Positions 8,228-16,428 are shown, numbered from the stretch's first letter. The stretch: DNA of 53,583 nt from an uncultured bacterium (GCA_903829325.1 CAIKPM010000041.1:1-53583), one strand, 5' to 3'. The notes: generated from the letters alone by a model not told the origin. Translations and numbers: made by a program.

Positions 8228-8434
8228 CTAAAAGAGGTAAGGGATTTGCGGGGCAAAGCGCTTCAGATCGCCTGCGAAGGTCGGCTGTGCTTTGCGGAAA
8301 TTGCGCTTACGTTTCTGGGATTTCTTACTAAGAATATGGCCACAACCGCTAAACTGGTGGCGGTGCATAACCTTGCCTGTACCGGTGACTTTGACTCGTT
8401 TTGCGGTACCACGGTGAGTGCGGATTTTAGGCAC
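8228..8434 (-). CDS. rpmI: Ribosomal protein bL35
   Basis: 68-residue protein of the large subunit, with the family pattern PKIRTHRGTAKRVKVTGTGKV, then HRHQFSGCGHIL and a basic tail. I chose GTG 8434 because AAGGAG lies 6 bases upstream and the conserved PKxRTHRG begins at once. The start overlaps the infC stop by 8 bases, so translation is probably coupled. The longer in-frame reading upstream is antisense to nothing useful and merely overlaps infC. Confidence 0.95.
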   Translation of the reverse strand: MPKIRTHRGTAKRVKVTGTGKVMHRHQFSGCGHILSKKSQKRKRNFRKAQPTFAGDLKRFAPQIPYLF

Positions 8435-9080
8435 GAGCGACTCCTTCGTTCGGGGCTGTCTCGGTGGGAAGTGTTTCTTCATCGTCGTCGTCGTCCGCAT
8501 GCTCGATCTCATTGGCTTGAATATCGGCTTCGGTGACTTTGATGTGGGTAAACTTGGGCGGGCCGGTCGGCACGGGTCGTGGTGCAAGAATCATGAACAT
8601 GTTCTTGCCTTCTAAACGAGGTTCGCGTTCAACGACTGCGATCGGAGCGAGGTCCGCAACCATACGGTCGAGGAGGCGACGTCCGAACATCGTGTAGGTA
8701 ATTTCGCGGCCCCGGAACATGATGGTGACTTTGACTTTTCCGCCATCCATCAATAGGCGCTCGGTCATCCGAGCCTTGACCTCATAGTCGTGGGTTTCGA
8801 TTTTCGGACGGAGCTTGACTTCACGAAGCTCCCAGTTCTTTTGCTTTTTCCGAGCGTCTTTATCTTTTTTGGCTTGTTCGTATTTGAGACGTCCGTAATC
8901 GCTGACTCTGCAGACCGGAGGCATGGCCGTAGGCGAGACTTCAATCAGGTCCAAACCGCGTGATCGGGCCAGGTTGAGCGCCTGTTCAGTCGGCATCACG
9001 CCGAGCTGTGTGCCGTCATCATCGATAACGCGCACTTGCCGGATGCGGATCTGGTCATTGATTCTGAGCGGTCGTGCTAT
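8427..9080 (-). CDS. infC: Translation initiation factor IF-3, probable ATA start
   Basis: IF-3 binds the 30S subunit, prevents premature 50S joining and proofreads the start codon. The protein is about 217 residues: an N-terminal domain (INDQIRIRQVRVIDDDGTQLGVMP), a Lys-rich linker (QAKKDKDARKKQKNW) and a C-terminal domain (LRPKIETHDYEVKARM, FRGREITY). The last 25 residues form an acidic tail rich in Asp that is longer than usual. The conserved N-terminus is lost if translation starts at GTG 9035. The codon in the right place is ATA 9080, 6 bases after a perfect GAGGAGG. Rare start codons are a known device for IF-3 autocontrol (AUU in E. coli). A leader with a terminator-like hairpin lies upstream. 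Confidence 0.93.
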   Translation of the reverse strand: MARPLRINDQIRIRQVRVIDDDGTQLGVMPTEQALNLARSRGLDLIEVSPTAMPPVCRVSDYGRLKYEQAKKDKDARKKQKNWELREVKLRPKIETHDYEVKARMTERLLMDGGKVKVTIMFRGREITYTMFGRRLLDRMVADLAPIAVVEREPRLEGKNMFMILAPRPVPTGPPKFTHIKVTEADIQANEIEHADDDDDEETLPTETAPNEGVARA

Positions 9081-9109
9081 GGGTTGCCTCCTCGGCGAAT
9101 CAGGGATAC

Positions 9110-9142
9110 AAAAAAACGGTCGTTGCGCGAAGCTACTACCGT
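9110..9142 (-). terminator. Attenuator-like hairpin in the infC operon leader
   Basis: On the minus strand a nearly symmetric stem (outer arms ACGGT and ACCGT at 9142-9116, inner GT/AC and GC/GC pairs separated by single mismatches) is followed at once by seven U residues (9116-9110). It lies about 20 bases before the infC Shine-Dalgarno and well after the promoter. This is the position expected of an attenuator. Ribosomal-protein leaders for infC-rpmI-rplT are known in several phyla (L20 leader); membership of that class is inferred. Confidence 0.6.
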
Positions 9143-9239
9143 CTCAAACAAGCCAGCCGATGGCTTCAAACGGAGACCGAGCAGCCGGAAGGCGCTCGGT
9201 GAGGACGAGGATCATCTCCAGTCCCACTTCGGCTCCGGA

Positions 9240-9269
9240 ATCGTAACAGGCTCGTAGGGCAAATGTCAA
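9240..9269 (-). promoter_or_regulatory. Promoter of infC-rpmI-rplT
   Basis: A perfect TTGACA -35 (9269-9264) and a TACGAT -10 (9245-9240) are separated by 18 bases. Transcription would begin near 9233 and give a leader of about 150 bases, long enough for the attenuator at 9110-9142. Confidence 0.65.
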
Positions 9270-9381
9270 CCGGTTCTTACACAATGCACCAGAGCTCTTA
9301 ACGCCCAGCTCTAGTTCGCAGAAGTCGCTATGCCGAAAACCTGTATATACCGCTGAGGCCGCGACGAAGGAGCACACAGTC

Positions 9382-9651
9382 ATGGATGTCCCAAATGATC
9401 TTGATGCGGCGTTACGAGCGCTGTTGCGCGACGAACGGAAGCGTTGCTACCTCAGCGATGAAGATCTGGCGTTTTTGGATCGCCTGCTCGATTCCATCCA
9501 AGATGGGAGTCGCGGTGTTTTCGTGGTGATTCACCCGGATGAACGGATGCAATATATGCTGCTCAACACGAATCGAGCTGGTGCCATTGGGCTGTTAGCA
9601 AAAGTGCTGCAACGCACGGCAGAATCGCTCGATGGCGACGGCGAGCGCTGA
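9382..9651 (+). CDS. Hypothetical small acidic protein
   Basis: 89-residue soluble protein, divergent from the infC operon. It has AAGGAG about 10 bases before ATG 9382. The N-terminal half is helical and charged (LDAALRALLRDERKRCYLSDEDLAFLDRLLDSI); the second half has a short strand (VFVVIHPDERMQYMLL) and another helix. I recognise no family. It may be co-transcribed with the membrane-anchored protein that begins 6 bases after its stop. Confidence 0.6.
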   Translation: MDVPNDLDAALRALLRDERKRCYLSDEDLAFLDRLLDSIQDGSRGVFVVIHPDERMQYMLLNTNRAGAIGLLAKVLQRTAESLDGDGER

Positions 9652-9657
9652 GCTGTC

Positions 9658-10029
9658 ATGGCGCCCGAGTGGCGGAGGGTAGATCGACGACGGAAACCAC
9701 GATCAAAAATCATGGCCAAGCTCGTGATTTTAGCCGTGCTGCTTTACCTTACGCCTTCCGCCTGGATGCCGTTTTTCGGTGGCTACGAGCAGAGCTACCA
9801 CCGGGCTGTCGTGCGTCTTGCGAACCAGCGCTCGCAGTTGCCCTACTTCCAGTGCAGTGAGCCCGGAGCAAACCTGACCGATGGTACGTGCTTTATGGAA
9901 TTGATGCGTTTTAGTGAAGCAGGCGTCGGGCATTTTGTCGGTGACGTTGTCCACGGCGCCCGGGAGCGCTTTTATACGCTCCCGGCAGATACGAATAGCG
10001 CCTCGGGGAGATTATGGGGCTTTAAATAG
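9658..10029 (+). CDS. Hypothetical membrane-anchored or exported protein
   Basis: Up to 123 residues. A hydrophobic stretch (LVILAVLLYLTPSAWMPFF) works as a signal anchor or uncleaved signal peptide, preceded by a very basic segment. The remainder holds two Cys (FQCSEP and DGTCFME) that could form a disulfide outside the membrane. ATG 9712, just before the hydrophobic stretch, is an alternative start. It follows the gene at 9382 closely and converges on the beta-barrel gene, whose last 8 bases it overlaps. Function unknown. Confidence 0.5.
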   Translation: MAPEWRRVDRRRKPRSKIMAKLVILAVLLYLTPSAWMPFFGGYEQSYHRAVVRLANQRSQLPYFQCSEPGANLTDGTCFMELMRFSEAGVGHFVGDVVHGARERFYTLPADTNSASGRLWGFK

Positions 10030-10462
10030 AGAAGCGTAAGCCGATAAAGCCGCTGCTTCCAGCCGTTTTTGTGCCTAGCCCGTAGTAGCGCGCTTCGATG
10101 CTCGTGAACGGAGCGACTCGTTTGCCGACAAACACGGTGTTGATCTCGCCGCTGGTGCCGTTTTTCTTCAGTAGGCCAACGCCGGCTCCGGCACCGATGT
10201 AGCCACCCGCGTGAGCGAACTTGGCTTCGGCAGTAGCGACATAGCGGCCGCCGCTCGATGGGATCGCGACGGTTACTTGGGGAGTAATCGGAACGAGTGG
10301 TAGGCTGAGGCCTTCGCTTGCGATGAAGCCTAAAGCTTTTGTATCCGGGCTAGGAGCAAAGTATCCCACCCCAACCGAGGTATCGGCGACGGCTGGCAAA
10401 GCGGCCAAGTTGAGGGCAACGGCGACTGCCGCGCCTAGGATGAAGCGAAAGGAGCTTTTCAT
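10022..10462 (-). CDS. Exported beta-rich protein, outer-membrane-barrel-like
   Basis: 146-residue protein with a clear Sec signal peptide (MKSSFRFILGAAVAVALNLA, cleavage after AVA near residue 26). The mature part is made of alternating strands rich in Gly and Ala (GYIGAGAGVGLL, SIEARYYGLG) and ends FIGLRFSI. A final amphipathic strand with an aromatic residue near the end is typical of small outer-membrane barrels. GGAG lies 9 bases before ATG 10462. The start is back to back with the Nudix gene. No specific family is recognised. Confidence 0.6.
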   Translation of the reverse strand: MKSSFRFILGAAVAVALNLAALPAVADTSVGVGYFAPSPDTKALGFIASEGLSLPLVPITPQVTVAIPSSGGRYVATAEAKFAHAGGYIGAGAGVGLLKKNGTSGEINTVFVGKRVAPFTSIEARYYGLGTKTAGSSGFIGLRFSI

Positions 10463-10520
10463 GGCGCAATGCTCCGCTTTCAACGTAGTATTTCCTGGTT
10501 GTGCTGTCAAACCGCGGGAC

Positions 10521-11069
10521 ATGCAGAACTCCCAAGCAGATGTTGCCCGTGAAGAGACCCTGACGACTAGCCGCGTCTATGAAGGGCGTGTGATCAATCT
10601 TCGTTTGGACCAGGTCGTGGTCGGCGGAGTCCAGCGGACGCGTGAAGTTGTCGAGCACCCCGGAGCTGCGGTGATTATTGCGCAACCAGACCCCGAACAT
10701 ATGGTCCTGGTACGCCAATGGCGACATGCGGCTGGGCAGCGGATGTGGGAAGTTCCCGCTGGCACGCTCGACCCGGGCGAAGCGGCATTGACTGCAGCAG
10801 CCCGTGAATTGCGCGAAGAAACCGGCTACACCGCCGGCCAAATGGTGCCGCTTTTTGCGGGTTATTCGGCTCCTGGGTTCTCGGCGGAGTTGTTGCATTT
10901 TTTCCACGCGACCAAGCTTGTCGCTGGTCCGAGCGCGCCCGATGAAGGAGAAGAACTCCTGATGCAGATTTTTTCGCTCGGGGAGATGCAAGAAGCCCTG
11001 AGTCGGGGTGAATTGCCTGATGCGAAAACACAACTTGCGCTTTTCTGGGCGCTTTCTCGACTAAGCTGA
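10521..11069 (+). CDS. Nudix hydrolase, ADP-ribose pyrophosphatase-like
   Basis: About 182 residues. The Nudix box is complete: G-T-L-D-P-G-E-A-A-L-T-A-A-A-R-E-L-R-E-E-T-G-Y matches G-x5-E-x7-R-E-L-x-E-E-x-G. Preceding V-R-Q-W-R-H-A-A-G-Q-R-M-W-E-V-P-A-G and following Y-S-A-P-G-F-S-A-E are hallmarks of the ADP-sugar pyrophosphatase group, which cleaves ADP-ribose to AMP and ribose 5-phosphate. ATG 10521 starts close to the homologous region. ATG 10461 has a better-looking AAGGAG 6 bases upstream, but that stretch also encodes the start of the divergent beta-barrel gene, so it may be coincidence. Confidence 0.87.
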   Translation: MQNSQADVAREETLTTSRVYEGRVINLRLDQVVVGGVQRTREVVEHPGAAVIIAQPDPEHMVLVRQWRHAAGQRMWEVPAGTLDPGEAALTAAARELREETGYTAGQMVPLFAGYSAPGFSAELLHFFHATKLVAGPSAPDEGEELLMQIFSLGEMQEALSRGELPDAKTQLALFWALSRLS

Positions 11070-11074
11070 GAGCG

Positions 11075-11269
11075 TTACAGTAATTCGCCCACGGCGTGGC
11101 TTAGCAGTTCCCGGTGACCACGTAAGAAGCGGTCGAGGGCGCGGGTGGTAAGTCGTTGGCTGACAGCCCGGGGGGGGCGCTCACGAATCGCTTTGGACTG
11201 TGAAGAGGCCGCTTGTGACTGGTCGAGGGCTTGTTCGACGTGGGTCTCTGGACACTGAGAAACGGGCAT
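11075..11269 (-). CDS. Possible small basic protein
   Basis: A 64-residue reading frame with an Arg/Gln-rich, helix-forming composition (RFLRGHRELLSHAVGELL at the end) and two Cys-free amphipathic stretches. A weak AAGGCAGG lies about 10 bases before ATG 11269. It has no recognisable family. It ends 6 bases past the Nudix stop in the opposite orientation. The balance of the 11070-11382 gap is the bidirectional terminator plus about 80 bases in which I see nothing. Confidence 0.3.
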   Translation of the reverse strand: MPVSQCPETHVEQALDQSQAASSQSKAIRERPPRAVSQRLTTRALDRFLRGHRELLSHAVGELL

Positions 11270-11353
11270 AAACAGACGACCTGCCTTCTAAAAAGATGCA
11301 TCGATCTAATGTCACGGAATTGTCGTCTGGAAATGTGAAAACTGCACAAAATT

Positions 11354-11384
11354 ACGCTTGCCTGAAGGATTGGCAAGCGTTTTT
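11354..11384. terminator. Bidirectional intrinsic terminator
   Basis: A perfect 9-base-pair stem (ACGCTTGCC / GGCAAGCGT) with a 9-base loop is followed by TTTTATT on the plus strand and by AATTTT on the minus strand. It lies immediately after the leuD stop codon, closing the ilv-leu operon, and also faces the Nudix gene. Confidence 0.8.
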
Positions 11385-11913
11385 ATTGGCTAGACGCTAT
11401 TTCCCAAGCCCGAATTGTGGGGATTTTGCTCGCGAGATAACGCATGAATCCGCCCCCGAGGATGAACTGTTTTCGTAAGGGATCAAGGCTAAAGCTGAGC
11501 GGAGCGCCGCCATCGAGGCTGAGCGTTTCTTGTTCAACATCGATCGTTGCTGATTTTGCTCGCAGCGCGAGCTCGATCAGCTCGTCGCTGAGCACGATCG
11601 GAGTGAGCGCGTTGTTGTAGGCGTTTTCGTGGAAAATGCGGGCAAAGCTTGGCGCAATCACCGCTTGAAAGCCATGATCGACCAAAGCCCAGGCGGCGTG
11701 TTCTCGCGAGCTGCCGCACCCGAAATTCTCGCGAGTGACCAAGATGCGCGCACCAGGCTTGGTCGCAAGCAGTCCGGGGCCATCGGGGAGACCGGTGAAG
11801 AGATATTGTCCCAGACCCGATTTGGTAATGCCGGTGAGATAGCGGGCAGGGATAATTTGATCGGTATCGATATTGGCGCGATCGAGCGCCAGAATGCTAC
11901 CAGAGATGATCAT
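11383..11913 (-). CDS. leuD: 3-isopropylmalate dehydratase small subunit
   Basis: 176-residue swivel-domain subunit of isopropylmalate isomerase, which converts 2-isopropylmalate to 3-isopropylmalate in leucine synthesis together with LeuC. The family motifs T-D-Q-I-I-P-A-R-Y-L near residue 18 and N-F-G-C-G-S-S-R-E-H-A-A-W-A-L near residue 63 are intact. The ATG overlaps the leuC stop by 4 bases (ATGA). Last gene of the operon, directly followed by a terminator. Confidence 0.95.
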   Translation of the reverse strand: MIISGSILALDRANIDTDQIIPARYLTGITKSGLGQYLFTGLPDGPGLLATKPGARILVTRENFGCGSSREHAAWALVDHGFQAVIAPSFARIFHENAYNNALTPIVLSDELIELALRAKSATIDVEQETLSLDGGAPLSFSLDPLRKQFILGGGFMRYLASKIPTIRAWEIASSQ

Positions 11914-13286
11914 GCGGCTATTCCTCTGCTTTGGGCAAGGGGCAGCGGTTCGAGTTCGTCGGGACTGCCAAGCCGACCAAGGATGGCGCTAGCCGCGACG
12001 ATGGCAGGAGAGGCGAGATGAACGCGGCCATCGGCTCCCATGCGACCGGGAAAATTGCGATTCGAAGACGACACACAGCGAGTCCCCGGAGCGATGACGC
12101 CCATCGACATCCCTAGGCAAGGTCCACACGAAGAGTGGGTCCACAGCGCGCCGGCATCCTGGAAAACGTCGTGCAAGCCTTCGCGTTCGGCGGCGCGCCG
12201 CACGGCCTGAGAGCCAGGGGTCACGATCGTTGGAATCGCTACTTTACGCCCGCGAAAAACCTCGGCGGCGGCGCGCAGATCTGAAAGGCGCGCATTGGTG
12301 CAAGAACCGATAAACGCCTGATCGACGGCTATGGAGCGCAGAGCTTGTCCAGCTTCAAGTCCCATGTAGGTAAGCGATGTCGGATCGGCGTCGCTGGGAA
12401 TCGTGCCGGTGATCGGGGCGCTCTCACCAGGGTTGGTGCCCCAAGATACGACCGGGCGAATCGCTGAGCCGTTGATCGCCACGCTGGTGTCGTAGGTGGC
12501 GTCTTCGTCGGCACGCAGCGCAAGCCACGCCTCTGCCCGTGCATCGAACTCAGCGCCACTAGGTTGCTGTTCACGCCCGCGCAGATAAGCAACCGTGGTT
12601 TCATCGGGCGCGATGATGCCGGTAGTGGCACCGCTTTCGATCGCCATATTGCAGAGGGTCATGCGCTCTTCCATCGAGAGCGCGCTGATCGCGCTGCCGG
12701 TGTACTCGAGGACATAGCCGGTGCCGCCTTTGAAGCCGATGCTCGCAATGACGGTCAAGGCTAAATCCTTTGCGGTAGCGCCATTGCCGAGTTTGCCGGT
12801 GACGTGCACGCGCATGACTTTCGGGCGTGACAACACTAAGCAACTGGCGAGCATCGCCCCACCTTGGGCGGAGCTGCCGATGCCCAGCGCAAACGCGCCA
12901 AAAGCTCCCAATGTGCAGGTGTGGCTGTCGCCACAGCACAGGGTCATACCCGGTTCGACATAGCCACGTTCTGGCACGACGACGTGGCAAATGCCGTTGT
13001 CGCCGATATCGTAGAGCCGAATTCCATGGCGTTTGGCCCAGACGCGCAAGACCTGCGCTTGGATCGCCGTATCCGCGTCTTTGGCTGGTGACACATGGTC
13101 GTTGATGGCGACGATGCGTTGTGGATCGTACAACGCATCGCCAAAGTCGTGCTCGATTTCCAACGCGCCTTGGGGCGTGGTGATTTCGTGAGCGACGACG
13201 CGATCAATGAAAACGAGGGCATTATCACCGGGCAATTGCTCGACGATATGCCGATCCCACACTTTTTCGAAGAGCGATTTCCCCAT
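11910..13286 (-). CDS. leuC: 3-isopropylmalate dehydratase large subunit
   Basis: 458-residue aconitase-family subunit carrying the [4Fe-4S] cluster. Visible motifs are V-I-D-R-V-V-A-H-E near the start, C-C-G-D-S-H-T-C-T-L-G-A, the cluster ligands G-S-C-T-N-A-R and C-G-P-C-L-G-M, and the substrate-binding S-S-N-R-N-F-P-G-R-M-G. All three ligand cysteines are present. AAGGAA precedes ATG 13286. It follows ilvC by 18 bases. leuA and leuB, which complete the leucine branch, are not in the window. Confidence 0.95.
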   Translation of the reverse strand: MGKSLFEKVWDRHIVEQLPGDNALVFIDRVVAHEITTPQGALEIEHDFGDALYDPQRIVAINDHVSPAKDADTAIQAQVLRVWAKRHGIRLYDIGDNGICHVVVPERGYVEPGMTLCCGDSHTCTLGAFGAFALGIGSSAQGGAMLASCLVLSRPKVMRVHVTGKLGNGATAKDLALTVIASIGFKGGTGYVLEYTGSAISALSMEERMTLCNMAIESGATTGIIAPDETTVAYLRGREQQPSGAEFDARAEAWLALRADEDATYDTSVAINGSAIRPVVSWGTNPGESAPITGTIPSDADPTSLTYMGLEAGQALRSIAVDQAFIGSCTNARLSDLRAAAEVFRGRKVAIPTIVTPGSQAVRRAAEREGLHDVFQDAGALWTHSSCGPCLGMSMGVIAPGTRCVSSSNRNFPGRMGADGRVHLASPAIVAASAILGRLGSPDELEPLPLAQSRGIAA

Positions 13287-13304
13287 GATATTTCCTTGTG
13301 TCTC

Positions 13305-14315
13305 CTAGGCGCTCTTGGCCGTGGCGGGTTTGCGCATCCAAGGCATCAGTGAGCGGAGTTTTTCGCCCACTGCCTCGATCGGATGCGCCGCGTGCTGCTT
13401 GCGGAAAGCTTGGAAGCGCGGTTTACCGGCAGCGTGCTCGGCGACCCATTCCTGAGCGAATTGTCCGCTCTGGATTTCCTTGAGGATTTGACGCATCGTG
13501 GCTTTGGTCTCGGCGGTGATGACTCGCGAACCTCGCGTGTAGTCGCCGTATTTCGCGGTGTTGCTAATCGCGCCGCGCATGCCTTCGATGCCTTTTTCGT
13601 ACATGAGGTCGACGATTAATTTCAACTCGTGTAAGCATTCGAAGTAGGCCATTTCGGGGGCATAGCCAGCCTCAACCAAGGTTTCGAAACCAGCTTGGAC
13701 CAGCGCCGAAGCACCACCGCAGAGCACCGCTTGCTCACCGAAGAGATCGGTTTCGGCTTCTTCCTTGAAATTGGTTTCGAGGATCCCGGCCCGGCCGCCG
13801 CCGTTCGCGCTGGCGTAGGCCAAAGCGATGTCGCGCGTGTCGCCGCTGGGGTCCTGGTAGATCGCGATCAGCGAAGGCACTCCGCGGCCTTCTTCGTATT
13901 CGCGCCGCACGAGCCAACCTGGCCCCTTGGGGGCGACCATGAAGACATTGACGCCTTTAGGCGCGGTGATTGTACCGAAGTGAATCGCAAAGCCGTGCGC
14001 AAAGGCCAAGTAGTCGCCTTCTTTGAGGTGGGGAGCGATGGACTCTGCGAACAGCGCGGGTTGTTCTTCGTCTGGGGCGAGGATCATCACCACCTGAGCT
14101 TTTTCCGCCGCTTCATCGATGCTGGCGACCGCTAGACCATCGGCGATCACCGTGCTCCACGAGCTGGAACCGGGGCGCAAACCAACGACGACATCGATGC
14201 CGGAATCGTGGAGATTGCGTGCGTGGGCGCGGCCTTGGCTGCCGTAGCCGATGATGGCGACGGTTTTGCCGGTGAGTTTGTTGAGGTCGGCGTCGGAATC
14301 GTACAGGGCTTTCAT
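13305..14315 (-). CDS. ilvC: Ketol-acid reductoisomerase, class I
   Basis: 336-residue short-form (class I) enzyme that isomerises and reduces 2-acetolactate to dihydroxyisovalerate with NADPH and Mg2+. It shows the Rossmann motif [10 protein letters not shown], the segment [24 protein letters not shown], and the Mg-binding helix [12 protein letters not shown]. The specificity loop LRPGSSSW has Arg and Ser residues compatible with NADPH. It lies 3 bases after ilvN within the operon. Confidence 0.96.
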   Translation of the reverse strand: MKALYDSDADLNKLTGKTVAIIGYGSQGRAHARNLHDSGIDVVVGLRPGSSSWSTVIADGLAVASIDEAAEKAQVVMILAPDEEQPALFAESIAPHLKEGDYLAFAHGFAIHFGTITAPKGVNVFMVAPKGPGWLVRREYEEGRGVPSLIAIYQDPSGDTRDIALAYASANGGGRAGILETNFKEEAETDLFGEQAVLCGGASALVQAGFETLVEAGYAPEMAYFECLHELKLIVDLMYEKGIEGMRGAISNTAKYGDYTRGSRVITAETKATMRQILKEIQSGQFAQEWVAEHAAGKPRFQAFRKQHAAHPIEAVGEKLRSLMPWMRKPATAKSA

Positions 14316-14318
14316 GGG

Positions 14319-14531
14319 TTAGGCGATCTCCTTCTCGTAGTCGAGTAGTTTGCTGATTTGGGCATCGAGACGGCGCAGTGCTTCCGCGTTGCCGACGAAG
14401 TCGATCGACACGGAGAACACGGCCGCGTTACGGGTGACGGCAAGCTCGGTATAGTCACAGCCGAAGCGGTGTGCGAGCAGAATCAGGCGGGCGACCAAGC
14501 GGCCGTCGCGTGTCTGGAAGGTGCGGTTCAT
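14319..14531 (-). CDS. ilvN: Minimal acetolactate synthase regulatory subunit (single ACT domain)
   Basis: Only 70 residues, amounting to one ACT domain (GRLVARLILLAHRFGCDYTEL, then a strand pair and a closing helix). Typical IlvH/IlvN subunits are about 160 residues with two domains, so this resembles the short IlvM type. It normally binds IlvB, raises its activity and carries valine feedback; whether the short form is valine-sensitive cannot be told. It overlaps the ilvB stop by 4 bases (ATGA). Confidence 0.8.
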   Translation of the reverse strand: MNRTFQTRDGRLVARLILLAHRFGCDYTELAVTRNAAVFSVSIDFVGNAEALRRLDAQISKLLDYEKEIA

Positions 14532-16258
14532 ACCTCGAGGCTCTCCCCGGCCAGGCTTTCGATTCCCTCGTCAATCGCGGCACCCGCAGGAATCATCGGC
14601 CAGACGTTTTCTTCCGGGTAGCACGCGCAGTGCAGTAGCGTCGCTTCGTTAGTTGCGAAAAAACGCTCGAGTGCTGGTTGGAGGTCGTTCAAACGATCGA
14701 TCGATTCGGCATGCACGCCATAAGCGTGGGCCAGTGCGCAGAAGTCGGGATTATCCGATAAATTCGTGGCCGAGTAGCGGGCATCGAAGAAGAGCTGTTG
14801 CCATTGGCGCACCATCCCCAGATTGCGGTTGTCGATAATCAAGATTTTGACCGGCAAACTGTAGCGGCGCAGGGTGGCGAGCTCGTGCAGCGTCATTTGG
14901 AAGCCGCCATCACCGCAGATGGCGACGACCGTGGCTTCTGGATTGGCTATCTGCGTGCCGATAGCAGCCGGCAGACCGAAGCCCATGGTGCCCAAACCTG
15001 CGGAAGTGATGAAATGATGGGGATCGAGCGGGCGCGAGCGTTGGGCGGCCCACATCTGGTGCTGCCCGACGTCGGTCGCAACGTATGTTGCGGGTGGAGC
15101 GGTCGCGAAAAAGTGATCGAGCACGTCGGTGGCCGACATCATCCCCGGCTTCGCACGATCACGCGGCAGTGGGCCGCCGTGGCTTGCTGCAGATTTTGCC
15201 CAGGCGTCGAAGCGCGGTGGGTTTGGTGCGAGCGCAGCGGTGAGCGCGTCGAGCGCCGAGCGGAGGTCGGCGTGGATCGTCGCTTGCGCTGGGATAATCT
15301 TGTGAAACTCGCTGCGATCAATATCGACGTGGATGATTTGGGCTTGTTTTGCAAACCGATCAACCCGCCCAGTCACGCGGTCGTCGAAGCGCATGCCGAG
15401 TGCGAGAATGCAGTCGGCTTCCATCACAGCGCGGTTCGCGGCTTTCCAGCCGTGCATCCCGAGCATCCCTAAAAAGTGAGGATCGCCTGGGGTTGGTGCG
15501 CCCAAGCCGTTAATGGTCGCGGCGTGTGGTAAGCCCAGGAGGGCGCAAAATGCGCGGTATTCGGCAAATGCATCTGCCGCGCGACAGCCACCCCCGACAA
15601 TCGCGAGCGGTTTTTTTGCGGCACGAATCATCTCGACTGCGCGAGCGATTTCCTCGGCTTGGGCCGGGAAACGCTGGCGGAAGCTTTCGCGCACGGCGTT
15701 GGCGATCGTTGGGCCGTCTTGCGGCGCAGGGGTGCCGCTAATTTTGGCTTCGAGGATGTCGCGGGGGATATCTACCAGCACAGGTCCTGGGCGGGGTCCG
15801 CGGGCGAGGGTGAAGGCTTTGTGGATGGTGGGTTCGATTTCGCTGACATCGCGGACGACGAGATTGTATTTTGTGATTGCCTGGGTCACGGCGGCGACAT
15901 CGGCTTCTTGGAAGCCATCGGTGCCCATGAGATGGGTTTTGACTTGTCCGGTGATCGCGACCACGGGCACGCTGTCCATCATCGCGTCGAGGAGTCCGGT
16001 GACGAGGTTGGTGGCGCCTGGTCCTGAGGTTGCCATGCAGACGCCGACGCGTCCGGTTGAGCGCGCATAGGCTCCAGCTGCGAATACGGCGGCTTGTTCG
16101 TGGCGGACGAGAATATGACGCAGATCGTGCCCATAGAGCGCGTCGTACAAGGGCATAATTGCCCCCCCGGGATAGCCAAACGCGACATCGACGCCTTCGG
16201 CCACGAGGGTATCCAGAACTCGTCGGGCGCCATTATTGGCCAAGCGCTGGGCAATCAC
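14528..16258 (-). CDS. ilvB: Acetolactate synthase catalytic subunit
   Basis: 576-residue ThDP- and FAD-dependent enzyme making 2-acetolactate or 2-aceto-2-hydroxybutyrate, the first common step to Val, Leu and Ile. The catalytic Glu lies in R-H-E-Q-A-A-V-F-A-A. The FAD region is seen in the middle, and the ThDP/Mg motif is I-C-G-D-G-G-F-Q-M-T ending at a shared IIDNRNLGMVRQW. GTG 16258 follows GGAGAGG closely. First structural gene of ilvB-ilvN-ilvC-leuC-leuD, downstream of a leader peptide and attenuator hairpin. Confidence 0.96.
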   Translation of the reverse strand: MIAQRLANNGARRVLDTLVAEGVDVAFGYPGGAIMPLYDALYGHDLRHILVRHEQAAVFAAGAYARSTGRVGVCMATSGPGATNLVTGLLDAMMDSVPVVAITGQVKTHLMGTDGFQEADVAAVTQAITKYNLVVRDVSEIEPTIHKAFTLARGPRPGPVLVDIPRDILEAKISGTPAPQDGPTIANAVRESFRQRFPAQAEEIARAVEMIRAAKKPLAIVGGGCRAADAFAEYRAFCALLGLPHAATINGLGAPTPGDPHFLGMLGMHGWKAANRAVMEADCILALGMRFDDRVTGRVDRFAKQAQIIHVDIDRSEFHKIIPAQATIHADLRSALDALTAALAPNPPRFDAWAKSAASHGGPLPRDRAKPGMMSATDVLDHFFATAPPATYVATDVGQHQMWAAQRSRPLDPHHFITSAGLGTMGFGLPAAIGTQIANPEATVVAICGDGGFQMTLHELATLRRYSLPVKILIIDNRNLGMVRQWQQLFFDARYSATNLSDNPDFCALAHAYGVHAESIDRLNDLQPALERFFATNEATLLHCACYPEENVWPMIPAGAAIDEGIESLAGESLEV

Positions 16259-16291
16259 AGAACCTCTCCTATCGTTTTTGTATCGTCTCGG

Positions 16292-16325
16292 AAAAAATCA
16301 GCCCCCCGCCTTCGGCGAGGGGCTG
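16292..16325 (-). terminator. ilv operon attenuator hairpin
   Basis: On the minus strand a 12-base-pair GC-rich stem (CAGCCCC..CGCC, loop GAA, GGCGGGGGGCTG at 16325-16299) is followed by six U residues (16297-16292). It lies about 35 bases after the leader-peptide stop and about 35 bases before the ilvB Shine-Dalgarno. This is the classical layout for ribosome-mediated transcription attenuation. Confidence 0.8.
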
Positions 16326-16361
16326 TGTGTTCATCTCGATCTCAGAACAGCAAGCCAACGT

Positions 16362-16421
16362 TCACCGAAAGTCGGGGTGACGCGTAATAAGGCCTACAAG
16401 AATGAGAATGTTACCTGACAT
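16362..16421 (-). CDS. ilv operon leader peptide
   Basis: A 19-codon frame reading MSGNILILVGLITRHPDFR. Eight of the residues from position 5 to 12 are Ile, Leu, Val or Gly, exactly the end products of the operon (I-L-I-L-V-G-L-I). Starvation for charged Ile, Leu or Val tRNA would stall the ribosome here. A G+C-rich terminator follows at 16325-16292. The -10 box ends 7 bases before the ATG, so the message probably begins at the ATG itself and the peptide is made without a Shine-Dalgarno. Confidence 0.75.
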   Translation of the reverse strand: MSGNILILVGLITRHPDFR

Positions 16422-16428
16422 CAGCGAA

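Noticed and set aside
10461-10520. ATG 10461 as the Nudix start
   Set aside because: AAGGAG precedes it, but these bases also encode the divergent beta-barrel start, and homology begins after ATG 10521; kept only as an alternative.
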